This document shows positions 30,591 through 39,900 of a stretch of 64,000 bases of DNA, piece by piece. Within the stretch, counting starts at the first letter, position 1. The number at the start of each line of letters is the position of its first letter. A program made the translations under genes and the position numbers. This DNA is from Paractinoplanes rishiriensis (lineage in GTDB: Bacteria > Actinomycetota > Actinomycetes > Mycobacteriales > Micromonosporaceae): positions 62,001-126,000 of the forward strand of contig NZ_BOMV01000057.1 of assembly GCF_016862375.1 (NCBI RefSeq), written 5' to 3'. The notes under the pieces are model-generated. The model saw nothing but the letters and a program-made list of their open reading frames with translations, was not told the origin of the DNA and searched no databases.

Positions 30591-31637
30591 ATGCGCGCGC
30601 TGACCGTGCAACCGCTGAAGCCCGGCTCGGCCGAACTCCGGGACGTGCCGGAACCGTCGCCGGGGCCGGGGGAGATGCTCGTCGACGGACTGGCGGTGGG
30701 TGTCTGCGGCACCGACCGCGAGATCGTGGCGGGCGAATACGGCTGGGCACCGGCCGGGCGGGACCGCCTGGTGCTGGGCCACGAGTCGCTGGGCCGGGTA
30801 CTGACCGCGCCGCCGGACAGCAGCTTCGCGCCGGGCGACCTGGTCGTCGGGGTGGTGCGCCGGCCCGACCCGGAGCCGTGCGGTGCCTGCGCGCACGGCG
30901 AGTTCGACATGTGCCGCAACGGGGGCTACACCGAAAGAGGCATCAAAGACCTGGACGGGTACGCGAGCGAGCACTGGACCGTCGAGCCGGGCTACGCGGT
31001 GAAGCTGGACCCGCGGCTGGAGCACGTCGGCGTGCTGATGGAACCCACCTCGGTGGTGGCCAAGGCCTGGGACCAGATCGAACGCGTCGGCCGCCGGTCC
31101 TGGTTCGAGCCGCGGTGCGTCCTGGTCACCGGCGCCGGCCCGATCGGGCTGCTGGCCGCCCTGCTCGGCGTGCAGCGCGGGCTCGACGTGCACGTGCTCG
31201 ACGTGGTCACCGACGGCCCGAAGCCGGAGGTGGTGCGGGCCCTCGGCGCGCACTATCACAGCTCGGGCATCGGCGACGTGACCGCGCGCGCCAAGCCGGA
31301 CGTGATCATCGAGGCGACGGGCGTGTCCGCGGTGGTCTTCGAGGCGATGGCGAGCACCGCGGCGTACGGGATCGTGTGTTTGACCGGGGTTTCGCCCGTC
31401 GGCCGCGCGATCTCGGTGGACCTCGGCGCCGCCGGACGCGACATGGTGCTGGAGAACGACGTCGTGGTGGGTTCGGTCAACGCCAACCTGAGCCACTATG
31501 CGGCGGCGGCCGGCGCCCTGGCCGAGGCCGATCCGGAGTGGCTGGCGCGGCTGATCACCCGGCGGCTGCCGTTGGACCGCTACGCCGAGGCCCTCGAGGC
31601 GCACCCGGCCGACATCAAGGTCGTCCTCGAGCTGTGA
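30591..31637 (+). CDS. Glucose 1-dehydrogenase-like Zn-dependent MDR
   Basis: 348 aa. GVCGTDREIVAGEYG and LGHESLGRVL give the catalytic Zn site (Cys/His/Glu). PCGACAHGEFDMCRNG is the structural-zinc lobe, with Cys in the usual spacing but only three evident. VLVTGAGPIGLLAALL binds the cofactor. The overall length and the C-terminal LITRRLPLDRYAEALEAHPADIKVVLEL match the archaeal/bacterial glucose 1-dehydrogenase group. It is probably co-transcribed with chaB. Confidence 0.8.
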   Translation: MRALTVQPLKPGSAELRDVPEPSPGPGEMLVDGLAVGVCGTDREIVAGEYGWAPAGRDRLVLGHESLGRVLTAPPDSSFAPGDLVVGVVRRPDPEPCGACAHGEFDMCRNGGYTERGIKDLDGYASEHWTVEPGYAVKLDPRLEHVGVLMEPTSVVAKAWDQIERVGRRSWFEPRCVLVTGAGPIGLLAALLGVQRGLDVHVLDVVTDGPKPEVVRALGAHYHSSGIGDVTARAKPDVIIEATGVSAVVFEAMASTAAYGIVCLTGVSPVGRAISVDLGAAGRDMVLENDVVVGSVNANLSHYAAAAGALAEADPEWLARLITRRLPLDRYAEALEAHPADIKVVLEL

Positions 31638-31686
31638 TGCGAAACCACCGGGAATGCATCGCCGCGCGGCGGGGCAGATAGCAGCC

Positions 31687-32973
31687 GTGCAAACGTCCGA
31701 CGTGGTTTTCGCGGTCATCGGATTCGGGGCCCTGCTGGCCGGGATCCTGCCGCGGGTGCTGGAACGCCGCCCGCTGTCCATGCCCATCGCCTTCCTCGCC
31801 CTCGGCATGCTGGTCTTCGCCCTGCCGATCGGCATGCCCGACCCCGATCCGCTGGCCCATCCCAAGGTCACCGAGCACCTCACCGAGGTCGGCGTGATCG
31901 TGGCGCTGATGGGTGCCGGCCTCAAGATCGACCGGCCGCTGAGCCGGCGCGGCTGGGCCTCCACCTGGCGGCTGCTGATCATCGCGATGCCGGTCACCAT
32001 CGCCGCGATGGCGCTGCTCGGCTGGTGGTGGGCCGGGCTGGTGCCGGCCACCGCGCTGCTGCTCGGCGCCGCGCTCGCACCGACCGACCCGGTGCTGGCC
32101 TCGGACGTGCAGGTCGGCGAGCCGACCGACGAGGAGGATTCCGAGGACGAGGTACGGTTCGCGCTCACCTCGGAGGCCGGGCTCAACGACGGGCTGGCCT
32201 TCCCGTTCGTGTACGCCGCGATCGCGATGGCCGGCGCTGCGGGCCTGGGTCTGGGCTGGACCGAACTGGGCTGGATGGGCGAGTGGGCCTGGAAGGACCT
32301 GGTCTACCGGGTCGTGGTCGGGGTGGTCGCCGGCCTGGTCGTCGGCAGGCTGCTCGGCAAGCTGTTCTTCCGGGCCCGGCTGGACGCGTTGCGACTGGCC
32401 CGCCACTCGGAGGGCTTCCTGGCGCTGGCCGCGACCCTTCTCGCGTACGGGATAACCGAAGTTCTGCAGGGGTACGGGTTCCTGGCCGTGTTCGTGGCGG
32501 CGCGGGCGATCCGGACGGCCGAGCACTCCCACGAGTACCACCAGGTGCTGCACGACTTCGCCGAGCAGACCGAACGCCTGCTGACGGTCCTGCTGCTGCT
32601 GTTGTTCGGCGGTGCCGTGGTGTCCGGGCTGCTGGCGCCGCTGACCTGGCCCGCGGCGCTGGCCGGGCTGGCGCTGATCTTCCTGGTCCGGCCGTTGACC
32701 GGCTTCCTGTCGCTGCGCGGCGCGCCCGGGCACACCGCCGAACACTGGGTGATCGCATCGTTCGGCATCCGCGGCATCGGGTCGTTCTACTACCTCTCCT
32801 ACGCGCTCACCCACGCCGAGTTCCCCGGCGCCGACCTGGTGTGGGCCACCATCGGATTCGTGGTGCTGGTGTCGGTGGTGCTGCACGGGGTGGGCGCGAC
32901 GCCGGTCATGCGGCTGCTCGACCGGGCGCACGAACGCACCGGTCAGGAGGCCGCGAGCCGCGAGCCGGCCTGA
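31687..32973 (+). CDS. CPA-family Na+(K+)/H+ antiporter
   Basis: 428 aa from GTG 31687 (VQTSDVVFAVIGFGALLAGIL); an ATG at 31654 is an alternative. About 11-12 membrane segments. The ion-site motif is LAPTDPVLASDVQVG (TD of the CPA1 unwound helix) and SEAGLNDGLAFPFVY (the ND pair that exchanges cations for protons). A conserved IRGIGSFYYL lies in the last third. It exports Na+ or K+ in exchange for H+. Its position after chaB and the dehydrogenase suggests one salt/osmotic stress cluster. Confidence 0.88.
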   Translation: MQTSDVVFAVIGFGALLAGILPRVLERRPLSMPIAFLALGMLVFALPIGMPDPDPLAHPKVTEHLTEVGVIVALMGAGLKIDRPLSRRGWASTWRLLIIAMPVTIAAMALLGWWWAGLVPATALLLGAALAPTDPVLASDVQVGEPTDEEDSEDEVRFALTSEAGLNDGLAFPFVYAAIAMAGAAGLGLGWTELGWMGEWAWKDLVYRVVVGVVAGLVVGRLLGKLFFRARLDALRLARHSEGFLALAATLLAYGITEVLQGYGFLAVFVAARAIRTAEHSHEYHQVLHDFAEQTERLLTVLLLLLFGGAVVSGLLAPLTWPAALAGLALIFLVRPLTGFLSLRGAPGHTAEHWVIASFGIRGIGSFYYLSYALTHAEFPGADLVWATIGFVVLVSVVLHGVGATPVMRLLDRAHERTGQEAASREPA

Positions 32974-33006
32974 TTGACGCCGCGTCCGAGGGGTATCCGC
33001 GCGGCC

Positions 33007-33825
33007 ATGAAGATCGAGACCGATCAGGTCACCGTCGTGGTCGCCACCCGCAACCGGCACGACCGGCTGCGCGACACGGTGCCCCGGCACCGGGCGCCGG
33101 TCGTCGTGGTGGACAACGCCTCGGACCAACCGATCCGGGTCCCCGGCGCGGACGTGGTGCGGCTGGCCGACAACCGCGGCGCCGCGGCGCGCAACGTCGG
33201 GGTCGAGCGGGCCGGTACGCCGTACGTGGCGTTCGCGGACGACGACTCGTACTGGTCGCCCGGCTCGCTGGCCCGGGCCGCCCGGGTGCTGCGCCAGCAT
33301 CCACGGGCCGCGCTGCTGGCCGCCCAGGTGCGGGTCGGCGCGGACGGCCGTCTCGACCCGGTGTCGGCCGGTATGGCCACCGCACCGCTCGGCTGGCCGG
33401 CCGGCGCACCGGGACCGGCCGTGCTCGGCTTCCTGAGCTGCTCGGTGATCGTGCGCCGGGACGCCTTCCTGGCGGCCGGCGGGTTCCACCCCCGGCTGTT
33501 CGTCTACGGCGAGGAGTCATTGCTGGCCATGGACCTGGCCGCGGCCGGCTAGCAGCTGTCCTACGTCCCGGAGCTGACCGTGCACCACCTGCCGGAGCCG
33601 GCCGGACGGGACACCCGGGCGCGCCACCGGATCGAGGCCCGCAACCGGGTGCTGACCGCGGTGCTGCGGCGCCCGCCCGCGGTGGCGGCCCGCATCCTGG
33701 CCGGCGCGGTGCGCGCGGACCCGGCCGTGCTGCGCGACCTGCTGCCGCACGCGGCCTGGGCGGTGCGCAACCGTCGCCGGCTGCCGGCCGTCGTCGAGCG
33801 GGCGGTGCTCCGGCTGGGGGTGTAG
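33007..33825 (+). pseudogene. GT2-family glycosyltransferase interrupted by in-frame TAG
   Basis: ATG 33007 opens a GT2 protein: VTVVVATRNRHDRLRDTV, VVVVDNASDQPIRV, NRGAAARNVGVERA, VAFADDDSYWSPGSL (DxD), and GFHPRLFVYGEESLLAMDLAAAG. TAG at 33550-33552 then falls exactly where Trp is expected (AAAGW-LSYVPEL). The same frame continues without another stop as QLSYVPELTVHHLPEPAGRD to 33825 (full length would be 272 aa). A single TGG-to-TAG change explains it: either a true nonsense mutation or a sequencing error. The truncated 181-aa product would still include the nucleotide-sugar half. Confidence 0.85.
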
Positions 33826-33877
33826 CCGGTCGCCGCCCGGGTATCCGCGGGACCTGAGCCAACCCTGGGAGGAAACC

Positions 33878-34444
33878 GTGGCGCACAGCGAAACCGAAGC
33901 GGACGTGGTGGACGTCCTGACCGCCGACCACCGCGACGTCACCGCGCTGATCGGCGAGATCTGGTCGGTGCGCGACCCGATGGTCCGCCGGGACCTCACC
34001 GACACCGCGATCAGCGAGCTGGTCCGGCACGCCGTCGCCGAGGAGATGTACGTCTACCCGGCCATGCGCAAGCACCTGCCGGACGGGGAGAAGGCCGTCG
34101 AGCACGACGTCGAGGAGCACCAGGAGCTGGAGCGCGCGATGAAGGAGCTGGAGGGTCTCGAGATCTCCAGCACCGAGTTCGACACCACCCTGCGCCGGCT
34201 CGAGGAGATTCTGGCCGACCACGTGCAGGACGAGGAGACCGAGCAGTTCCCGGAGCTGCGCCGGGTCATCCCGCACGAGGAACTGGTGAAGCTGGCCGGC
34301 AAGGTGGAGACCGCCAAGAAGCTCGCGCCGACCCGGCCGCACCCCGGCGCTCCGAACAACGAGCTGTTCCACAAGCTGGCCGGACCGGGCGTCGGCATGG
34401 TGGACCGGCTGCGCGACATGATCACGAAGCGCGCCACCAAGTAG
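33878..34444 (+). CDS. Hemerythrin-like HHE domain protein
   Basis: 188 aa from GTG 33878, with GGGAGGAAA 4-12 bases upstream. Four-helix HHE pattern with metal ligands: LTADHRDVTALIGEIW, VRHAVAEEMYVYPAM, VEHDVEEHQELERAM and LEEILADHVQDEETEQFPELRRVI. It probably binds a di-iron site and senses oxygen, NO or redox stress in the cytoplasm. The C-terminal 50 residues are basic. Its stop codon overlaps the MFS start by one base (TAGTG). Confidence 0.9.
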   Translation: MAHSETEADVVDVLTADHRDVTALIGEIWSVRDPMVRRDLTDTAISELVRHAVAEEMYVYPAMRKHLPDGEKAVEHDVEEHQELERAMKELEGLEISSTEFDTTLRRLEEILADHVQDEETEQFPELRRVIPHEELVKLAGKVETAKKLAPTRPHPGAPNNELFHKLAGPGVGMVDRLRDMITKRATK

Positions 34445-36009
34445 TGCCCGAGGCGTGGGCCCCGCTGCGCGTCGCGGCTTTCCGCAGCCTGTGGCTGGCC
34501 CTGCTGGCCAGCAACATCGGCACCTGGATGCAGACCGTCGGCGCGCAGTGGCTGCTGGTCGAGCAGTCCGGCACGGACACCCTGGTGGCGGTCGTGCAGA
34601 CGGCCAGCACGCTGCCGATCGTGCTGCTCGCGCTGCCGTCCGGGGCGCTGGCCGACACGTTCGACCGGCGCCGGCTGCTGATCGCGGTCCAGGTGTTCCT
34701 GTCCGCGGTGGGCGTGCTGCTCACCGTGCTGACCCTGGCCGGCCGGATGCCGCCGACCCTGCTGCTGACGCTCACCTTCGTGCTCGGCGCCGGGCAGGCG
34801 CTGACCGCGCCGGCCTGGCAGGCGGTCATCCCGGAACTGGTGCCGCGATCCCAACTGGCCTCCGCCTCGGCGCTCGGCGCGATCAGCATGAACCTGGCCC
34901 GCGCGGTCGGCCCGGCGGTGGCCGGCCTGCTCATCGCGCAGTCCGGCGCCGGGGTGGTGTTCGGCCTCAACACGGTCACCTTCGCGATCTTCGCGCTGGT
35001 CCTGTGGCGCTGGCGACCGGCCGCCGCGGGCTCGACCGGCGCGCCCGAGCGGTTCGCGGCCGCCGTGCGCTCCGGCGGCCGGTACGTGCGGCACTCGCCG
35101 GTCGTGCGGCGCATCCTGCTGCGCGCCGCGCTGTTCCTGGTGCCCGGCAGCGCGCTCTGGGCGCTGCTGCCGCTGGTCGCCAGCCGCGGCCTCGGTCTGG
35201 GCTCGGGCGGCTACGGCGTGCTGCTCGGCGCGGTCGGCGCCGGGGCGGTGATCGGCGCGCTGCTGCTGCCCTGGATGCGGTCCCGCTGGTCACTGAACCG
35301 GCTGCTGCTGATCGCGAGCGTCACCTTTGCCGCGGTGCTCGCCGTGCTGGTGCTGGGCCGCTCGCCGGCGGTCGTGGTGCTGGCGCTGCTGCCCGCCGGC
35401 GTCGCCTGGGTGATGGTGCTGTCCAGTGTGAACGCGGCCATGCAGCTGTTCCTGCCGGGCTGGGTGCGGGGTCGCGGCCTCGCCATCTACCAGATGGTGT
35501 TCGCCGGTGCGCAGGCCGCCGGCGCGCTGGCCTGGGGCGCGCTGTCCGACCTGTGGGGCCTGATGCCGGCGCACGTGGCGGCCGCCGGGCTGATGCTGGC
35601 CGGCGCGCTCACCCTGCGCCGGTGGCCGATCCGGGACACCAGCGGCCTGGACCGGGAACCGGCGGTGTACTGGCCGGAACCGCACCTGGAACTGGACCCG
35701 GAGGAGCACGACGGCCCGGTGGTGGTGCTGGCCGGCTACCCGGTGAGCGCCGGCAACGAGGCCGCCTTCGTCGCGGCCATGGAGGACGTGCGCCGCACCC
35801 GGCTACGGACCGGCGCGGTGCGCTGGGGCCTGTTCCGGGACGGCGAGGACCCGGGCCGCTTCGTGGAGGCGTACGTGGTGCCCAGCTGGGACGAGCACCT
35901 GCGCCAGCACACCGGCCGGCTGACCGGCGCCGACCAGGCGATCGAGCAGCGGGCGCTGGCGCTCGCCGACGGCCCGCCCGAGGTGCGTCACCTGCTGTCG
36001 GCCCGCTGA
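34444..36009 (+). CDS. MFS exporter (MFS_3/EntS-like) with C-terminal ABM-like domain
   Basis: 521 aa from GTG 34444. Twelve predicted membrane segments in residues 1-400: LASNIGTWMQTVGAQWLL, the MFS motif A region LPSGALADTFDRRRLL, and motif C-like residues. Residues about 420-521 form a soluble dimeric alpha-beta barrel-like domain (VVVLAGYPVSAGNEAAFVAAMEDVRRTRLRTGAVRWGLFRDGE, FVEAYVVPSWDEHLRQH), as in antibiotic biosynthesis monooxygenases. This fusion recurs in actinobacterial EntS-like exporters. Substrate unknown. The 3' end overlaps the convergent GGDEF-EAL gene by 22 bases. Confidence 0.85.
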   Translation: MPEAWAPLRVAAFRSLWLALLASNIGTWMQTVGAQWLLVEQSGTDTLVAVVQTASTLPIVLLALPSGALADTFDRRRLLIAVQVFLSAVGVLLTVLTLAGRMPPTLLLTLTFVLGAGQALTAPAWQAVIPELVPRSQLASASALGAISMNLARAVGPAVAGLLIAQSGAGVVFGLNTVTFAIFALVLWRWRPAAAGSTGAPERFAAAVRSGGRYVRHSPVVRRILLRAALFLVPGSALWALLPLVASRGLGLGSGGYGVLLGAVGAGAVIGALLLPWMRSRWSLNRLLLIASVTFAAVLAVLVLGRSPAVVVLALLPAGVAWVMVLSSVNAAMQLFLPGWVRGRGLAIYQMVFAGAQAAGALAWGALSDLWGLMPAHVAAAGLMLAGALTLRRWPIRDTSGLDREPAVYWPEPHLELDPEEHDGPVVVLAGYPVSAGNEAAFVAAMEDVRRTRLRTGAVRWGLFRDGEDPGRFVEAYVVPSWDEHLRQHTGRLTGADQAIEQRALALADGPPEVRHLLSAR

Positions 36010-38228
36010 AGGTCGCGGACCACCGGCAGGTCCGCGGCCGGACGGCCGAACCAGTAGCCCTGTGCCAGCCGGTAGCCCAGCCGGTACAGCTCGGCGGCCT
36101 GCTCGGCGGTCTCGACGCCCTCGGCCACCGCGGTCATCCCGAGGCCGTCGGCGACCTGGATGAGCGCGGTGCAGATGACCGCCTGCCGGCCGCGCATGGT
36201 GACCTCGTCGATGAACGACTTGTCCACCTTGAGGACCTGGGCCGGCACGGTCTGCAGCAGGGTCAGCGACGAGTGCCCGGTGCCGAAGTCGTCCAGCGCG
36301 ATCCGGACCCCGAGCCGTTGCAGCTCGTGCAACGCCTCGACGGCGCGGCCGCCTTCGAACACCGCGGTCTCGGTCACCTCGATGGTCAGGCAGGACGCCG
36401 GCAGGCCGCTGTCGGCCAGCGCGCCGGCCACCACCGCGGCGAGGCCGGGCCGGGTCAGCTGGCGGGCCGAGACGTTGACGCTGATCCGCTGCGGCGCGGC
36501 GTCGCCCAGCTCGGCACGCCAGCGGGCGGCCTGCCCGCAGGCCTCGCGGAGCACCCACGCGCCCAGCTCGACGATCATGCCGTTGCGCTCGGCCACCGGG
36601 ATGAACGCGGCCGGGCTGATCAGGCCCCGCTCCGGGTGCTCCCAGCGCACCAGCGCCTCGACCGCGACGAGCCGGCCCAGCGGCAGCTCGACGATGGGCT
36701 GGTAGGCGAGCCGGAGCTGCCCCGTGTCCAGCGCGGTGCGCAGCTCGGCGCCGATCCGGGCCTCCTCGCCGGCCCGGCGGTCCATCTCCGGCACGTACCA
36801 GCAGTACGGCTCGCCGCGTTCCTTGGCGGCGTACATGGCCACGTCGGCGCGGCGCAGCGCCTCCAGCGGCTCGGTCACCCCGGTGCCCCGGGCCAGGCCG
36901 ATGCTGGCGCCGACCAGCAGCTCGTGCCGGCCCACCCGGACCGGCTGCTGGAGAGCGCGCAGCAGCCGGTCGGTGACCGACGCGACCGTCTCGTCGCCGG
37001 CGTCCGGCAGCAGCACGGCGAACTCGTCGCCGCCCATCCGGGCCACCGATCCGGTGTCGCCGACCGCGTCGGCCAACCGCCCGGCGACCTCGGCCAGCAG
37101 CCGGTCGCCGACCGCGTGGCCGAGCTGGTCGTTGACGTTCTTGAAGTCGTCCAGGTCGAGCAGGGCCACCGAGGGCTGCCCGGTCTCCCACGCGGTACGC
37201 AGCCGGTGCTCGAACTGCCGGCGGTTGTCCAGCCCGGTGAGCTCGTCGTGCATGGCCAGCTGCTCGAGCTGGCCGGCCTGCCGCTGCACCTGCGTCACCA
37301 GGCCCGACATGCGCACCGCCACCAGCAGGAACAGCACCACGGCACCGGCCGTCACCACGATCCAGTCGCCCGGCCGTTCGGTCATCCCGGGCAGGAACAG
37401 CATGCACGGCGCCAGCAGTGAGCTGGCGGTGAGCAGCACGAGCCGGCCGGCCGCGACCCGGGTCCGCATCGCCGGCGGCCGGGCCGGCTGGGCGAACGCC
37501 ATCGACGGGTGCAGCGCGGCCACGCCCCAGAGCAAGTACGACAGCAGCCACAGCGAATCGAGCGGGTGGCCGCCGTCGTACGACCCGTACTGGCTGAGGA
37601 CCGCGTAGCCGACGTCGGCGATCAGCAGCAGCACCGCGGCCGTGCCGAGCAGCCGGCCGCTGACCGTCGGCACCGCCCGGCCGGTGAACAGCCGGGCCAG
37701 CACCGCCAGCAGCATCACGTCGGCCGCCGGGTACGCCGTGTTGATCATCCGTTCGAGCGGGGAGCCGGCCTCCCCGGCGGCGATCGGGTGCAGCACGAAC
37801 ACCCAGAACACCAGCCCGAGGCCGGTCGCCAGGATCGCGGCGTCGATCAGCCCGGTCAGGTCCCGGCCGCGGCGGTCCCGCACCAGCAGCACGAGACCGG
37901 CCAGCAGCAGTGGGTACGTGCCGAGGTAGAACACGTCCGCCAGGGAGGGGAAGGGTTCCTGGTCCAGGACGTACGCGTAGATCTCCCAGGTGACGTCGCC
38001 GGCCACCGAGGCGAGCTGACCGGCCGCGAACAGGTACCAGAGGGCCGGCCGGGCCGGGCGGTACCGCCGTACCCCGGCCACGATGAACACCGCGGACAGC
38101 AGGCCCACCGCGTTGTAGGTCAGGTTCTGCGCCAGGCTGCCGGCCGGCAGCAGGAAATAGATGCCGACCGGTAGAGTCCCGCCGCACAGCGCCAGCAACC
38201 AACCCCAACAGCCCCGCTTCGATAACAC
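35988..38228 (-). CDS. Membrane GGDEF-EAL cyclic-di-GMP enzyme
   Basis: 746 aa from GTG 38228. The N-terminal 320 residues contain about 9-10 hydrophobic segments, an actinobacterial membrane sensor type. GGDEF domain: MHDELTGLDNRRQFEHRL, LDLDDFKNVNDQLGH, RMGGDEFAVLLPDAG (intact). I see no RxxD product-inhibition site five residues upstream. EAL domain: AVEALVRWEHPERG, NVSARQLTRPGL, EVTETAVFEGG, ALDDFGTGHSSL, KVDKSFID and AEGVET, all catalytic residues present. It can in principle both make and hydrolyse c-di-GMP; which dominates is unknown. Confidence 0.93.
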   Translation of the reverse strand: MLSKRGCWGWLLALCGGTLPVGIYFLLPAGSLAQNLTYNAVGLLSAVFIVAGVRRYRPARPALWYLFAAGQLASVAGDVTWEIYAYVLDQEPFPSLADVFYLGTYPLLLAGLVLLVRDRRGRDLTGLIDAAILATGLGLVFWVFVLHPIAAGEAGSPLERMINTAYPAADVMLLAVLARLFTGRAVPTVSGRLLGTAAVLLLIADVGYAVLSQYGSYDGGHPLDSLWLLSYLLWGVAALHPSMAFAQPARPPAMRTRVAAGRLVLLTASSLLAPCMLFLPGMTERPGDWIVVTAGAVVLFLLVAVRMSGLVTQVQRQAGQLEQLAMHDELTGLDNRRQFEHRLRTAWETGQPSVALLDLDDFKNVNDQLGHAVGDRLLAEVAGRLADAVGDTGSVARMGGDEFAVLLPDAGDETVASVTDRLLRALQQPVRVGRHELLVGASIGLARGTGVTEPLEALRRADVAMYAAKERGEPYCWYVPEMDRRAGEEARIGAELRTALDTGQLRLAYQPIVELPLGRLVAVEALVRWEHPERGLISPAAFIPVAERNGMIVELGAWVLREACGQAARWRAELGDAAPQRISVNVSARQLTRPGLAAVVAGALADSGLPASCLTIEVTETAVFEGGRAVEALHELQRLGVRIALDDFGTGHSSLTLLQTVPAQVLKVDKSFIDEVTMRGRQAVICTALIQVADGLGMTAVAEGVETAEQAAELYRLGYRLAQGYWFGRPAADLPVVRDLQRADSR

Positions 38229-38270
38229 GGGCCTTCGATCGGCACCGGTCCGGTAGAGCTGAGCGTTTCG

Positions 38271-39440
38271 CTACGGCACGAACACCGCGCGCACGCAGTC
38301 GTCCTCCTTGTCCTTGAACATCCGGTAACCCTCGGGTGCCCGGTCCAGCGGCATCACATGCGTGGCCAGGTGCTCGGTGGTGAGCTGGCCCTTGGCCATC
38401 CGGTCGAGCAGCATCGGGATGTAGCGCTGGCCGTGCATCTGCGCGCCGCGCACGGTGAGGCCCTTGTTCATCAGCGCGCCCAGGGGGAACTTGTCGACGA
38501 ACCCGGCATAGACGCCCAGCACGAAGACCGTCCCGCCCTTGCGGCAGGCGTGGATCGCCTCTCGGACCGCGATCGGCCGGTCGGTCTGCAGCCGTAACTG
38601 CTGCTTGATCTGGTCGTAGCCGAAATGCGGGCCGGGGGCGTGCGCCTCCATGCCGACCGCCTCGATGCAGACGTCCGGTCCGCGGCCGCCGCTGCGCTCG
38701 CGCAATTCGGCGGCCACGTCGGTGCGCTCGTAGTTGAGCGTCTCCGCGCCGACGTGACGGTCCACCTGCTCGAGCCGGTTGTCCAGCCGGTCGATGACGA
38801 TCACCCGGTCGGCGCCGAGCAGCACCGCGGCCCGGGCGGCCATCTGGCCCACCGCGCCGGCGCCCCACACGGCGACCACCTGGCCCGGCCCCACACCGCT
38901 CAGGTCGGCGCCCATCCAGCCGGTCGCCGCCGAGTCCGAGGCGAACAGCGCGCGCTCGTCGCTCACCTCGTCCGGCACCGCGAACGCGCCCACGTCAGCG
39001 AACGGCACCCGGATGTACTCGGCGTGGCTGCCGGCGTTGCCGCCCATCGCGTGCGAGTAGCCGAAGCAGCCGCTCGGCGCGTGTCCCCACAGCGTCTCGG
39101 TGATCGCCGGGTTGGTGTTGCCGTTGTCGCACAGCGAGAACAGCTGCTGGTCGCAGTACCAGCAGTTACCGCAGGAGATGAACGACGAGACCACCACCCG
39201 GTCGCCGGCGCGGTGCCGGCGGACGTCCGGCCCGGTCTCCACCACCTCGCCGAGGAACTCGTGGCCGAGCACGTCGCCCTTCTCCATGAACGGGATGTAG
39301 CCGCCCAGCAGGTGCAGGTCGGAGCCGCAGGTCACGGTCCTGGTCACCTTGACGATGACGTCGCCGGGGTTGCGCAGTTCCGGGTCCGGCACGGTGCCGA
39401 CCGCGAGCTTGTTGACGCCCTGCCACTGGAGTGCCCTCAT
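38271..39440 (-). CDS. Zn-dependent alcohol/formaldehyde dehydrogenase-like MDR
   Basis: 389 aa. Catalytic Zn site VTCGSDLHLLGGYIPF and LGHEFLGEVVE; structural Zn lobe FISCGNCWYCDQQLFSLCDN with four Cys; cofactor loop AVWGAGAVGQMAARAA. A long insert and the C terminus (QIKQQLRLQTDRP, VYAGFVDKFPLGALMNKGLTVRGAQMHGQRY) match the glutathione-independent formaldehyde-dehydrogenase-like subgroup. It is overlapped (ATGA) by the small membrane protein gene upstream, so the two form an operon. Confidence 0.88.
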   Translation of the reverse strand: MRALQWQGVNKLAVGTVPDPELRNPGDVIVKVTRTVTCGSDLHLLGGYIPFMEKGDVLGHEFLGEVVETGPDVRRHRAGDRVVVSSFISCGNCWYCDQQLFSLCDNGNTNPAITETLWGHAPSGCFGYSHAMGGNAGSHAEYIRVPFADVGAFAVPDEVSDERALFASDSAATGWMGADLSGVGPGQVVAVWGAGAVGQMAARAAVLLGADRVIVIDRLDNRLEQVDRHVGAETLNYERTDVAAELRERSGGRGPDVCIEAVGMEAHAPGPHFGYDQIKQQLRLQTDRPIAVREAIHACRKGGTVFVLGVYAGFVDKFPLGALMNKGLTVRGAQMHGQRYIPMLLDRMAKGQLTTEHLATHVMPLDRAPEGYRMFKDKEDDCVRAVFVP

Positions 39441-39862
39441 AGCAGTCCTCCCTCCCGGCCGTGCCGGGTGGCCGCCTGCAACGGCCGGTTCAGCAGCGTC
39501 GGGGTGGTGGTCGGCGGCCCGGACGGCAGCAGCACGTCGCCGGCCTCCAGCAGCGACCGGGTCTCCCGCAGGGCGCGCCGCACCTCACCCTCGGTCACCG
39601 GGGACCCTTCGGGAATGTGTACGACGATCTCGGTGCCCCGGTCGCCCGGCGCGGCCCGCAGCCGGATCTCGACGTCGTCGGCGATCTCCTTGAGCGAGCC
39701 GGGCAACTGCTCGGCCTGCAACTCGGCCGGCGGCCGGAACACGGTGATGACGTGCGTGCGGCGCACCGCCGCGGTCCGGGCGCGGCGACGTCGCACGACT
39801 GTCACCGCGGTGCCGGCCGCGAGCGGCGCGACGATCAACAGTGCCTTCCTGATAACTCCCAT
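39437..39862 (-). CDS. Small membrane-anchored protein, partner of dehydrogenase
   Basis: 141 aa from ATG 39862. An N-terminal hydrophobic segment (VIRKALLIVAPLAAGTAVTVV) is followed by RRRRAR and a globular part (HVITVFRPPAELQAEQLPGSLKEIADDVEIRLRAAPGDRGTEIVVHIPEG ... VRRALRETRSLLEAGDVLL). The latter resembles part of SRPBCC/cyclase-like actinobacterial proteins. The stop overlaps the dehydrogenase start. Exact role unknown. Confidence 0.65.
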   Translation of the reverse strand: MGVIRKALLIVAPLAAGTAVTVVRRRRARTAAVRRTHVITVFRPPAELQAEQLPGSLKEIADDVEIRLRAAPGDRGTEIVVHIPEGSPVTEGEVRRALRETRSLLEAGDVLLPSGPPTTTPTLLNRPLQAATRHGREGGLL

Positions 39863-39900
39863 GGTCCGGCGGATACCACTTGCCGTACCCGCTAAACGAA

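Noticed and set aside
35803..38868. 1021-codon minus-strand open frame overlapping the GGDEF-EAL and dehydrogenase genes
   Set aside because: Out-of-frame shadow of two real genes on the same strand; Arg/Gly/Ala-rich with no domain.
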